Part shown: positions 1-6,518 of the stretch, in pieces
How positions within the stretch are numbered: position 1 is the stretch's first letter
Layout of the letters: each line of letters begins with the position of its first letter
Origin: CAXMST01 sp964196325
Lineage (GTDB): Bacteria > Actinomycetota > Thermoleophilia > Solirubrobacterales > 70-9
Direction: 5' to 3'
Assembly: GCA_964196325.1 (NCBI GenBank)
Contig: CAXMST010000049.1
Span: 1 to 10,198, forward strand
DNA: 10,198 nucleotides
The notes under the pieces: generated by a model
Database searches by the model: none
The model's input: the letters and a program-made list of their open reading frames with translations, nothing else
What the model was told of the DNA's origin: nothing
Made by a program: the position numbers and the translations under genes

Positions 1-1392
1 GCGAAGAGCAGCGCGATCTTCGAGGACCTGGGCGTGCAGCAGGCGCCGAACAGCACGCTCGTCTCCTACGTCCAGCGAATGCTCTGGATTCTGACCGGCA
101 ACTACGGGAACCCGGGAGGCATGCACCGCCACACCTCCTTCGTCAGCCTCTTCCGCGAGGGACCGGTAAGGCCGACGCCGGTCACCGGAGCGCGGGTCAT
201 CGGCGGCCTGGTGCCGTGCAACGTGATCAGCGAGGAGATCCTCACCGACCATCCCGACCGCTTCCGCGCGATGATCGTCGAGAGCTCCAACCCGGCCCAC
301 TCGCTCGCCGACTCGCCCCGCTTCCGCGAGGCACTCGAGGCGCTGGAGATGGTCGTGGTGATCGATGTGGCGATGACCGAGACGGCGCGCTGCGCCGACT
401 ACGTGCTCCCGGCCGCGAGCCAGTTCGAGAAGCCCGAGGCGACCTTCTTCAATCTGGAGTTCCCCGAGAACACCTTCCACCTGCGCCGGCCGCTGATGGA
501 GCCGCTCCCCGGGACCCTGCCGGAGCCGGAGATCTGGGCCCGCCTGGTCAGGGCCCTCGGGTTGCTGGACGATGCCGACCTCGAGCCGCTCCGGGCCGCG
601 GCGAGCGAGGGACTCGAGTCCTACGCTGCCGCCTTCGCAGCGGCCTCGACCGGGAACCCGACGCTCTCCACCCTCGCGCCCTATGTCCTGTATGAAACGC
701 TCGGCCCGAGCCTGCCGGAGGGGATGAAGTCGGCGGCGACGCTCTGGGGGCTGGCATTCCGCTGCGCGATGACCTACCCGGAATCGGTCGCCCGCGCAGG
801 CCACAAGGATGCCAACGCCCTGTTCGAGGCGATCCTCGACTCACCCTCGGGCGTCGTCTTCACTCGCGACACCTACGGCGACGACTTCGCCCGGATCCCC
901 CACGCGGACGGGCGGATCGCACTGGAGCTGCCGGAGATGCTCGAGCAGCTCGCGGCCCTCGATCAGGCGCCCGCGGGCCACGCCGACGAGCAGTTCCCGA
1001 TCGTGCTCTCCGCCGGTGAGCGCCGCGCGTTCACGGCCAACGACATCTTCCGGAATCCCGGATGGCGCAAGCGCGATCCCGAGGGCGCGCTGCGGGTCAG
1101 CGTCGAGGACGCCACGCGGCTCGGCCTCAGCGACGGCGCCGGCGCCCGGGTCACCACGGCTCGCGGTAGCGCGGTCGCCACCGTCGAGATCAGCGAGGCG
1201 ATGCTTGCCGGCCACGCCTCGCTGCCGAACGGATTCGGGCTGGACTACGCCGCCGAGGGCGGCGAGATCGAAGTGCCTGGAGTCGCCCCAAACGAGCTCA
1301 CCTCGGGCGGCTGGCGAGACGATTTCGCGGGGACCCCGTGGCACAAGCACGTACCGGCCCGCATCGAGCCGGCTGCCCCAAGCGGCGCCTGA
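1..1392 (+). CDS. molybdopterin (bis-MGD) oxidoreductase, C-terminal part; 5' end outside window
   Basis: The reading frame is open from base 1 (AKSSAIFEDLGVQQAPNST...), so the ATG at 34 is internal and the true start lies upstream; 463 residues are visible. The segment NYGNPGG (about 103-120), the block from VSEEIL to ADYVLPAASQFEKPEATFF (about 223-450) and a C-terminal dinucleotide-binding domain starting at FPIVLSAGERRAF (991 to about 1300, including LPNGFG) are typical of the DMSO-reductase superfamily, in the branch often labelled formate dehydrogenase-like. Such enzymes bind molybdenum or tungsten through two pterin dinucleotides and move electrons between a substrate and a redox partner. 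The N-terminal part, which would hold any Fe-S cluster and the metal ligand, is not visible, so the substrate cannot be named. It ends in TGA 6 bp before the stop of the convergent neighbour, with no terminator hairpin between them. Confidence 0.9.
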   Translation, partial: AKSSAIFEDLGVQQAPNSTLVSYVQRMLWILTGNYGNPGGMHRHTSFVSLFREGPVRPTPVTGARVIGGLVPCNVISEEILTDHPDRFRAMIVESSNPAHSLADSPRFREALEALEMVVVIDVAMTETARCADYVLPAASQFEKPEATFFNLEFPENTFHLRRPLMEPLPGTLPEPEIWARLVRALGLLDDADLEPLRAAASEGLESYAAAFAAASTGNPTLSTLAPYVLYETLGPSLPEGMKSAATLWGLAFRCAMTYPESVARAGHKDANALFEAILDSPSGVVFTRDTYGDDFARIPHADGRIALELPEMLEQLAALDQAPAGHADEQFPIVLSAGERRAFTANDIFRNPGWRKRDPEGALRVSVEDATRLGLSDGAGARVTTARGSAVATVEISEAMLAGHASLPNGFGLDYAAEGGEIEVPGVAPNELTSGGWRDDFAGTPWHKHVPARIEPAAPSGA

Positions 1393-1422
1393 CAGGCTCT
1401 AGGCCGCCGCGTCCAGGACCTG

Positions 1423-2043
1423 CTTCAAGGTCGGGACGCAGAACTCCGACGGCTTCTTGACCTTCACGCCCGTCTTCTCGAACTGATTGCGGATCCTCAC
1501 CCGCCGGCTCTGCTTGTCGGCCTCGGTCGCGTAGCAGAGCAGGTGCCGGACCGGATGCTGGAGCCCCTCCTCGTTCTTGTCTACCGGGGTGCAGAGGTAC
1601 TTCGGAGCCTTGACCCTGACCTTGGAGCTGCCGAACTGGTCCTTGACCCTCACATTCTTCGGCTTGCCGTCGACCGAGCGGATCCCGGTTTCGGTCTCGA
1701 CCGAGTAGCACTGGAAGTGGTCGGTCTCGGTCTCGATCCGCTTTCGATTGCCACCCTGCTCCTGCTTCTCCGTGGGGACCATCAGCAGCTTCGGCTTCTT
1801 GACCAGGAGGTTCTGCGAGCCGAACTGGTTTCGCGTCGCGACCGAGGTGTTGATCGCCTTGCCGCTGATCGCGTAGCGGGTCAGATGGGCCCGCTCGTTC
1901 AGGAACGGCTCGTTGTTCTTCCGCGCCGGGTTGCAGAGGTCCTTGCGCTTCTTGACCTTCGAGCTGGTGTTCTCGAACTGGTCGTTGAGAGTCACGTTGC
2001 GCTGCTCGAACTTCGTCTTCTTGAGCTTGTAGCACTGGAAGTG
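1423..2043 (-). repeat. four tandem protein repeats (H-x-x-C-Y ... Q-F ... V-K ... L-C-x-P)
   Basis: Inside the frameshifted gene, four units begin at the codons for HFQCY (2043), HLTRY (1887), HFQCY (1719) and HLLCY (1545), spaced 52, 56 and 58 residues apart. Each has a central V-x-[VLT]-x-[DN]-QF-[EG] segment (LNDQFEN, TRNQFGS, VKDQFGS, IRNQFEK). A K-V-K-x-[PR] strand follows, and then [LF]-C-x-P (LCNP, MVPT, LCTP, FCVP). Copies 1, 3 and 4 have Cys at both ends, 33, 39 and 32 residues apart; copy 2 has Arg and Met instead. The pattern suggests small beta modules, each closed by one disulfide, which suits a secreted protein. The repeats have diverged at DNA level, so they are old rather than a recent slippage array. 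Confidence 0.8.
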
Positions 2044-2509
2044 CTCCAGGGAGGGCTGGACCGGGAAGATGCCGTGGCTGGCAAACAGCGCCTGCTCGAC
2101 CGTCAGCAGCTTCTGTCCGTCGGTGGCCTGGCTCGCGCAGAAGAGGTCGTTCACGCCGGCGATCGGCAGCGCCGGGTCGATGCAGCCGGCCCGCCACTGG
2201 ACGTTCGCGGCGTTGAAGATCAACCCGTTCAGCACCTGCGGCCCGAGATCCTGACCGTCGAGTGTGCGGGTCTCGCCGCCATTGATGTTGATGAAGGTGA
2301 ACTTCGGGCTGACCGGCAGGAACGAGCTGAACGTGCCGCCGTCCTCCGACGTCTGGTGGATCTGCATCTGGCCCTGCTGCTGCTGATCGGAGAGACTCAC
2401 AGAGATGTCCCACATCGTCTCCTCGCCGTTACAGAGGACGGTGATCGGCTCGATGCTGATCAGGCTGAGCTCGACGATCTCGACCGGGACGTTCGCCGTC
2501 GGGTTCGGT

Positions 2510-2530
2510 GTCGCGGGAGGCGAGCCGTCG
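2510..2530 (-). other. frameshift site in the repeat-protein gene
   Basis: This is where the coding signal moves from the signal-peptide frame to the repeat frame. Reading the minus strand, ctc gcc tcc c gcg aca ccg needs one base to be skipped to join RRLAS to ATPNPTANVPVEIV. The simplest cause is one extra C in the CCC run (GGG on the plus strand, about 2515-2517). A two-base loss nearby would fit as well. There is no slippery heptamer, and the run is only three bases long, so programmed frameshifting is not suggested. Confidence 0.6.
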
Positions 2531-2869
2531 GACGATCGTGTCGGCGTCGCCGAGGTTGCCCGGGTCCAACGGTACGCCGCCGAAGTTGACGGTGCCCGCG
2601 AAGGGCTCGCAGGTCTGGCCAAAAAAGCCCGCCGGAATCGTGGGGCCGAAGGAAAACCCGCCGGGAAGGCCGCTCGCCTGCGCATCGACGGTAGTCGGGC
2701 CTCCGAAGCTGGACGTGGTGTTGTTCGGCTCGGTCTCAAACAGGTCGTCGCCCGCAGGGATCGTGAGCTGCGCCCCGGCGGCGCCGGCCGCGATCAGCCA
2801 GACGGCGGCGACAGCCGCCAGCCCCGCAACCTTCAGACCAAACAGCCGTCCACCTTCACTCATCGAAAT

Positions 2870-2875
2870 CTCCCT
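2870..2875 (-). promoter_or_regulatory. ribosome binding site AGGGAG that sets the start of the repeat-protein gene
   Basis: On the minus strand AGGGAG lies 6 bases before the ATG at 2863. It decides for MSEGGRLFG over the in-frame upstream starts at 2881 and 2920, and gives a compact signal peptide. Confidence 0.6.
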
Positions 2876-2884
2876 TGCCATGGT

Positions 2885-2901
2885 GGGTGAGCGCCTCACC
2901 C
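2885..2901. promoter_or_regulatory. perfect 7-bp inverted repeat upstream of the repeat-protein gene
   Basis: gggtgag and ctcaccc flank a 3-base cgc spacer. The element lies 22 bp before the ATG at 2863, in the likely 5' leader or promoter of that gene. It could be a small operator or a leader hairpin. The rest of the 181-bp gap (2864-3044) shows no clear -10/-35 pair. It has a purine-rich plus-strand tract at about 2999-3042 and no T-rich terminator after the PepSY gene. Confidence 0.35.
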
Positions 2902-3044
2902 CAGGGGGCGACCGCACCACCGAGTGCGCGCCCCCGCAACCGACTCTCTGGGCCAGCCCTGCTCAGGCAACGACGAGCCCCCCGCGCGCCCGATCTGCGG
3001 GAGGCGGGGAGCGTCGTCGGAGAGGTGGGAGGTCGGAGGGGCTC

Positions 3045-3392
3045 TTAGCTCCCGTCGCCCTCCCCGGCATCGTCGTCGGGGCCTTCGCCGGCGTCGTCGT
3101 TGGCGGCGGTGCCTACGGGCTGGAAATCGGCGTCGAGGTGGACCTCGACCTGGCTGCCGTCGTCCTTTTTGACCTCGACCTCGAAGACGCCGTCGCCGTC
3201 GCCGTCCTGGTTCTCGACCTCGGTGACGGTGCCGCCGCCGACCGCCTCGAGTGCCGCCGCGGCCGCGTCATCGGCATCGCCGCCGGTGACCTTCTCGTTC
3301 GAGCCACCGATCGCGACGGTGGCGCCGATCGCGATTGCGGCGATTGCGACCACCGAAGCCACGCCCGCCACGATCTTTCGATTGAACTTCAC
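3045..3392 (-). CDS. small PepSY-type exported or membrane-anchored protein with acidic tail
   Basis: 115 residues from a GTG start, with AGGAGG 7 bases upstream. Residues 1-6 are basic (MKFNRK), and 7-29 form one hydrophobic helix that is either a signal peptide or an N-terminal anchor. Residues 33-94 look like a single PepSY domain: a VTGGDADDAAAAALEAVGG helix, then TVTEVENQ, a DGDGDG loop, the paired strands VFEVEVKKDDGSQVEVHLD, and the closing DADFQPVG. PepSY domains are small extracytoplasmic modules, thought to inhibit or modulate peptidases in some proteins; no partner peptidase is encoded in the window. The last 19 residues are Asp/Glu/Gly-rich with two DDAGEG copies and may bind cations or simply be disordered. 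The gene lies between mmsA and the repeat-protein gene on the same strand, but gaps of 78 and 181 bp make a shared operon uncertain. Confidence 0.8.
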   Translation of the reverse strand: MKFNRKIVAGVASVVAIAAIAIGATVAIGGSNEKVTGGDADDAAAAALEAVGGGTVTEVENQDGDGDGVFEVEVKKDDGSQVEVHLDADFQPVGTAANDDAGEGPDDDAGEGDGS

Positions 3393-3399
3393 TTTGAGC

Positions 3400-3405
3400 C
3401 CTCCT
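3400..3405 (-). promoter_or_regulatory. AGGAGG ribosome binding site fixing a GTG start
   Basis: A perfect AGGAGG on the minus strand sits 7 bases before the GTG at 3392. It settles the start of the PepSY-type gene, which has no ATG near its 5' end. Confidence 0.75.
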
Positions 3406-3415
3406 GTCGTAGTTT

Positions 3416-3437
3416 CCCCGGCTTCTAGCGGCCGGGG
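3416..3437 (-). terminator. possible stem-loop between mmsA and the PepSY-type gene
   Basis: ccccggc and gccgggg form a perfect 7-bp stem around an 8-base loop (ttctagcg). It lies 33 bp after the mmsA stop and before the ribosome binding site of the next minus-strand gene. No U-run follows (the minus strand continues aaactacgac), so it is at best a weak terminator. It may instead be a leader hairpin or an RNA-processing site. Confidence 0.35.
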
Positions 3438-3470
3438 ATGAGACGGGGATTAGAGGGCTCGGCTCTGGGC

Positions 3471-4970
3471 CTACTCCTCGACGAAATAGGGACCGCTCCC
3501 CTGGCCGTCGCTGAAATAGCGACTGGTCACCGTCTTCTTGCGGGTAAAGAACTCGACCGCGTCAGGGCCGTGGGCATGGAGATCGCCAAGGAAGCTGTCC
3601 TTCCAGCCGCTGAAGGGGAAGAAGGCGACCGGGGCGGCGACCCCGATGTTGACCCCGACCATCCCGACCTCGATGTCATGGCGGAAGCGCCGCACCGCCG
3701 GCGCGGACTCGGTGAAGATCGAGACCCCGTTCCCGAACGGGTTGGCGTTGATCACCTCGATCGCCTCGTCAAGCGTCTCCACATGGATCTCGGAGAGCAC
3801 CGGCCCGAAGATCTCCTCGCGCGCCGCATCTGAGGCGGGATCGACGCCGCCGAGGATCGTCGGCTCGACATAGGCCTCGTCGTCTCCAGTCCGGGCGCCG
3901 CCGCCAACCAGCAGCTCCGCCCCCTCCTCCAGCGCCTGATCGACGGCACCCTTGATCCGGTCGCGGGCGGCGCAGGAGATCACCGGACCGACATCGGTGG
4001 ACTCGTCGTGGCCGTCACCGAGGCGCAGCTCGCGGGTCGCCTTGACCAGGTCGGGCAGCAGCCGCTCACGAGCGCTGCCGACCGTGACCAGGACCGAGCC
4101 CGCCATGCAGCGCTGGCCGGCGGCACCGAACGAGGAGCCGATGATCCCGCCGACGGTCTTGTCGATCACCGCGTCGGGCATCACGACCATGTGGTTCTTG
4201 GCCCCGCCGAGCGCCTGAACGCGCTTGCCGGCACGAGCCGAGCGCTCATAGACCAGGCGTGCCACAGGGGCCGAGCCGACGAAGCTGACGGCATCAATCC
4301 CCGGGTGCTCGAGGATCCCCTCGACCACCTCGCGCCCTCCATTGACCAGGCTGACGATCCCGGCTGGCAGCCCTAGCGCGTCGAGCACCTCGAAGGCGAT
4401 CTGCTGGGTCAGGGGCACCTGTTCGGACGGCTTCAGAATGAACGCGTTGCCGCAGCCGAGAGCGAAGGGCAGAAACCAAAACGGCACCATCGCGGGAAAG
4501 TTGAAGGGGCCAATCGCGGCGCAGACCCCGACCGGCTGGCGATGGGTCTCAGCGTCGACTCCACGGGAGACGTCCTCGAGCACCCTGCCCTGCATGGTTG
4601 TCGGCACGGCGGTTGCGGCCTCGACCATCTCGATCATCCGGGCGACCTCGGCCCGAGCATCCGCGATCGTCTTGCCCATCTCGGTCGTCACCGATTGGGC
4701 GAGCTCCTCCTTGCGGCCCTCGAGGCCCTCTCGTAGCTCGAACAGCAGCCGCGCCCGCTTGATCACGCTGACATCGCGCCAAGCCGGCAGCGCGGCGCGG
4801 GCCGCCACTACCGCCGAGTCGAGGTCCGCAGCTCCGCTGAGCGGCACGCGGGCGAGGACCTCGCCGCTGGCAGGATTGGTGACGTCAAGCTGCTCGGTGC
4901 TCGTGGCGGCCGTCCAGCGACCGCCGATGTAGTTGTCGAGCACCCTGGTGGCGGTGGCGGTAGGTTCCAT
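3471..4970 (-). CDS. mmsA: CoA-acylating methylmalonate-semialdehyde dehydrogenase
   Basis: 499 residues, the usual family length, from the ATG at 4970. In this family the enzyme oxidises (methyl)malonate semialdehyde with NAD+ and CoA to propionyl-CoA or acetyl-CoA plus CO2. It serves valine, thymine/beta-alanine or myo-inositol breakdown (MmsA/IolA, ALDH6). Visible are the aldehyde dehydrogenase fold markers IGPFNFP (oxyanion Asn at 157), FILKPSEQ and VSFVGSAPV (about 228-236). Then come QALGGAKNHMVVMPDA (252-267), where other aldehyde dehydrogenases have the base-bearing ELGG motif, FGAAGQRCMAGSV with catalytic Cys288, EEIFGP, NPFGNG and the family-typical tail FSGWKDSFLGDLHAHGPDAV and KTVTSRYF. 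The family's deacylating chemistry goes with absence of that general base. No valine or inositol pathway genes are adjacent, so the physiological substrate is open. It is divergent from the zinc-type gene, with a 107-bp shared promoter region. Confidence 0.93.
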   Translation of the reverse strand: MEPTATATRVLDNYIGGRWTAATSTEQLDVTNPASGEVLARVPLSGAADLDSAVVAARAALPAWRDVSVIKRARLLFELREGLEGRKEELAQSVTTEMGKTIADARAEVARMIEMVEAATAVPTTMQGRVLEDVSRGVDAETHRQPVGVCAAIGPFNFPAMVPFWFLPFALGCGNAFILKPSEQVPLTQQIAFEVLDALGLPAGIVSLVNGGREVVEGILEHPGIDAVSFVGSAPVARLVYERSARAGKRVQALGGAKNHMVVMPDAVIDKTVGGIIGSSFGAAGQRCMAGSVLVTVGSARERLLPDLVKATRELRLGDGHDESTDVGPVISCAARDRIKGAVDQALEEGAELLVGGGARTGDDEAYVEPTILGGVDPASDAAREEIFGPVLSEIHVETLDEAIEVINANPFGNGVSIFTESAPAVRRFRHDIEVGMVGVNIGVAAPVAFFPFSGWKDSFLGDLHAHGPDAVEFFTRKKTVTSRYFSDGQGSGPYFVEE

Positions 4971-4977
4971 CGATCGG

Positions 4978-4983
4978 CCTCCT
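4978..4983 (-). promoter_or_regulatory. AGGAGG ribosome binding site that fixes the mmsA start
   Basis: A perfect AGGAGG lies 7 bases upstream of the ATG at 4970. It excludes the in-frame upstream start at 5006, which would add 12 residues without homology-like character (MGRNPAPPGGRS). Confidence 0.8.
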
Positions 4984-5042
4984 GGCGGCGCGGGGTTCCG
5001 ACCCATTCAAGCGCCTCGAGCAACTCGGCGCCACGCGCAGCA

Positions 5043-5068
5043 GCCATTTGATCCAGATTGGACAATCC
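5043..5068. promoter_or_regulatory. AT-richer imperfect dyad between divergent mmsA and the zinc-type gene
   Basis: In the 107-bp divergent gap the stretch around catttgatccagattgg and acaatc is clearly less GC-rich than its surroundings. It contains an imperfect dyad, tcca-atc-tgga on the minus strand, with partly matching ttg/caa flanks. GACAAT at 5061-5066 could be a -10 for the plus-strand gene, only about 11 bases before its ATG, which would leave a very short leader. No convincing -35 is visible. This is a candidate promoter/operator only. Confidence 0.35.
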
Positions 5069-5077
5069 CCAGCACCC

Positions 5078-5416
5078 ATGTTCGACCATCTGCCAGACAC
5101 ACGCCAATCACTGCTCGGCACCACCGCCGAGGGCGACGAGGCCTGGCTGATCCGTGGGATCTCCCAGAAGCTCTACACATGCCCGGGCTGCCACGGCACG
5201 ATCGGGATCGGCGAGGAGCACGTGGTGGTCCAGTACGTCCTGAGGCTCGGGGGTACCGAGCATCATCACTGGCATCGCGCCTGCGCGCACCGGAGTCTGG
5301 TGCCCGAGCTGCGGCGCCTGAAGCCTGTCAACGCCGGCGAGGCTGCGCGTGGCAAGCTCGAGCGCCGGGGGCGCCGGCCGGCCGGCAAGCGGGGGCGCCG
5401 GGCGCCACGCCGCTGA
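5078..5416 (+). CDS. small putative zinc-binding protein with basic tail
   Basis: 112 residues from the ATG at 5078. A TTG at 5048 would add 10 residues but also has no ribosome binding site. After an N-terminal part with DGE-like AEGDEAWLIRGI (17-28) comes YTCPGCHGTIGIGEEHVVV (Cys35, Cys38) and, past a short linker, EHHHWHRACAHRS (His62-64, His66, Cys69). CxxC plus HxWHxxC is a likely one-zinc treble-clef-like site. Similar short proteins are widespread in actinobacteria, some annotated only as ATP/GTP-binding protein; I know of no proven function. The last 25 residues are mostly Arg/Lys/Gly/Pro (KLERRGRRPAGKRGRRAPRR), suggesting contact with nucleic acid or ribosomes (inference). It ends 4 bp before the convergent lipoprotein stop. 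The absence of a Shine-Dalgarno site suggests a short-leader transcript. Confidence 0.75.
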   Translation: MFDHLPDTRQSLLGTTAEGDEAWLIRGISQKLYTCPGCHGTIGIGEEHVVVQYVLRLGGTEHHHWHRACAHRSLVPELRRLKPVNAGEAARGKLERRGRRPAGKRGRRAPRR

Positions 5417-5420
5417 AGCC

Positions 5421-6416
5421 CTAGCTGGCCGTGACCTTGTCGAGCGCCGCGTTCAGTTCAACCTCGCTGAAGGCGCCCTCGATCGCGGTGGAGATGTTGC
5501 CGTCGGCGTCGATCACGAAGAGCCAGGGCTCCGAAGGTAGGTTGAAGGCCCGGACCGGCTCCCTGAGGTTCTCTGGATCGAATTCGTTGTCCTCGTAGAT
5601 CTCCTGCATGATGAAAGCCGCCTCGTCGCCACGCTCGCTCTTGACCTGCTCGGCGATATCGACCACCGGCCCGCAGACCCGACTTGTGCATAGGGCCGGC
5701 GTCGCGAAGAGCAGCACCGTGGGCTCCTCGCCAACGACGTCGGCGAAGTTGTCCTCGTGCATTGTGCTCGGCGGCTGGCGGGTGTCGATCTCCGCAACCG
5801 CTCCACCGACATCGTCGGCTGTAAGGGTCTCGACCTCAGGCGCGGGATCATCGACCTGCGGGACGTCCGGGAAGGCGCCGACGACTGCGCTCGGCAGCGT
5901 CGCGAAGCTGTAGCCGTCGCCTTCTTTGATCAGCGCCAGCAGACGCCACTCACCGCGGCCGTCAAGCTCGATCTCCGCCGCGTAGACGTTCTCGGCGGCG
6001 GCGGGGTCGCTCGCCGTCGACTTCGACTGGAACGCCGCGTCGACAGCGAGGCTCTCGGCCGAAGCCGGGAACGGTCCGATCGCCGGCCCGTCCGGGCGTG
6101 CGGCGTACAAGGCCACGGTCGCATCCGAGACAGCCTCTTGGTCGATCGTGAAGACTCCGAAGCCAAGCCTGTTCTCGCCCTTGTGGAAGACCTGCCCGGA
6201 CGGAGCGACGACGAGCTCGGACAGGTCGCCCTCGTCGGCGGCGATCTGCTCCAGGGTGCGGCCGTCGGCCGCGGGGAACTCCGAGACGTCGGGCGCGGCG
6301 GCCTCCGCGCTCGGGGTGGCCTCGTCATCGCCGCCGCCACAGCCGGCCGCGACAAGCGCGACCACAAACAGGCCGGCCCCCACCGACCGGAGCTTCAATC
6401 CCGGGTTCGACTGCAC
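5421..6416 (-). CDS. lipoprotein with C-terminal thioredoxin-like (CX4C) domain
   Basis: 331 residues from the GTG at 6416; a TTG 6 codons further in is an alternative, and neither has a ribosome binding site. Residues 9-26 are a lipoprotein signal ending VAAGC (Cys26), followed by a Gly/Asp/Glu linker. Residues about 66-180 read as a beta-rich extracytoplasmic module (LVVAPSGQVFHKGENRLGFG, VALYAARPDGPAIGPFP, AEIELDGRGEWRLLALI). Residues about 215-330 look like a thioredoxin or Sco-type fold: EEPTVLLFATPALCTSRVCGP with Cys243 and Cys248, VDIAEQV, then a SEPWLFVIDADGNI strand-turn carrying the expected Pro before the strand. The likely role is thiol-disulfide or metal-chaperone chemistry on the outer face of the membrane. 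CX4C is wider than thioredoxin CX2C and Sco CX3C, so activity cannot be assumed. It is divergent from the dehalogenase gene. Confidence 0.8.
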   Translation of the reverse strand: MQSNPGLKLRSVGAGLFVVALVAAGCGGGDDEATPSAEAAAPDVSEFPAADGRTLEQIAADEGDLSELVVAPSGQVFHKGENRLGFGVFTIDQEAVSDATVALYAARPDGPAIGPFPASAESLAVDAAFQSKSTASDPAAAENVYAAEIELDGRGEWRLLALIKEGDGYSFATLPSAVVGAFPDVPQVDDPAPEVETLTADDVGGAVAEIDTRQPPSTMHEDNFADVVGEEPTVLLFATPALCTSRVCGPVVDIAEQVKSERGDEAAFIMQEIYEDNEFDPENLREPVRAFNLPSEPWLFVIDADGNISTAIEGAFSEVELNAALDKVTAS

Positions 6417-6518
6417 CGCGATAATGCTAGCCCGCGGCTATAAGGTCGCCTAAATCGTGCCTCGCCGGCCAGGAACTCCGATAGGATCGCCGCGTACACC
6501 GCCCGAACGGAGTCTTCG
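6417..6518. promoter_or_regulatory. divergent promoter region, lipoprotein / haloalkane dehalogenase
   Basis: This 102-bp gap must hold promoters for both genes. For the lipoprotein, minus-strand TAGCAT (about 6424-6429) lies 7 bases before the GTG and could direct a leaderless transcript, in line with its missing ribosome binding site. For the dehalogenase, TATAAG (6439-6444) and TAGGAT (6482-6487) are possible -10 elements, but no good -35 is visible. GGAG at 6509-6512 is 6 bases before the ATG. Confidence 0.4.

Larger units (their letters stand above)
1399..2863 (-). pseudogene. secreted repeat protein with a single frameshift (broken gene or sequence error)
   Basis: Two overlapping minus-strand frames join into one protein. 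The first starts at the ATG at 2863, behind an AGGGAG site, with a signal peptide (MSEGGRLFGLKVAGLAAVAA...AGAAGA, then QLTIP). It continues sensibly through ETEPNN, FFGQTCEPFAGTVNFGG and DADTIVRRL to about 2525, then becomes Arg/Asp-rich nonsense. The second frame is Arg/Ser/Pro-rich nonsense until about 2515, then reads VPVEIVELSLISIEPITVLC, LPVSPKFTF and four repeats to the TAG at 1399. Start and stop are out of phase by exactly one base; removing one base gives 487 residues. The N-terminal half has few Cys (TCEP, VLCN, GCID, LFCA). The C-terminal half holds four repeats of about 43 residues. From memory it resembles a family of secreted repeat proteins catalogued as DUF7450; I cannot confirm this. 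The function is unknown, but export and an extracellular or cell-surface role are likely. Confidence 0.75.

Noticed and set aside
34..34. ATG at 34 as start of the molybdopterin oxidoreductase
   Set aside because: The frame is open to base 1 with family-like sequence before it and no ribosome binding site; the protein is truncated by the window edge.
2510..2530. Programmed ribosomal frameshifting
   Set aside because: No slippery heptamer, no stop codon in place and no clear downstream structure; a mutation or error is simpler.
1543..2589. Long plus-strand frame (348 codons) opposite the repeat protein
   Set aside because: Composition is Leu/Arg/Asp/Val-rich as expected for an antisense shadow, with no recognisable domain, while the minus strand has clear repeats.
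2999..3042. Purine-rich tract as a G-quadruplex
   Set aside because: The G-runs of three or more are too widely spaced (one loop about 18 bases) for a canonical quadruplex.
2508..3428. Long plus-strand frame (306 codons) spanning the signal peptide region, gap and PepSY gene
   Set aside because: It runs antisense through two minus-strand genes that have good ribosome binding sites and signal peptides; its residues look like reverse-complement noise.
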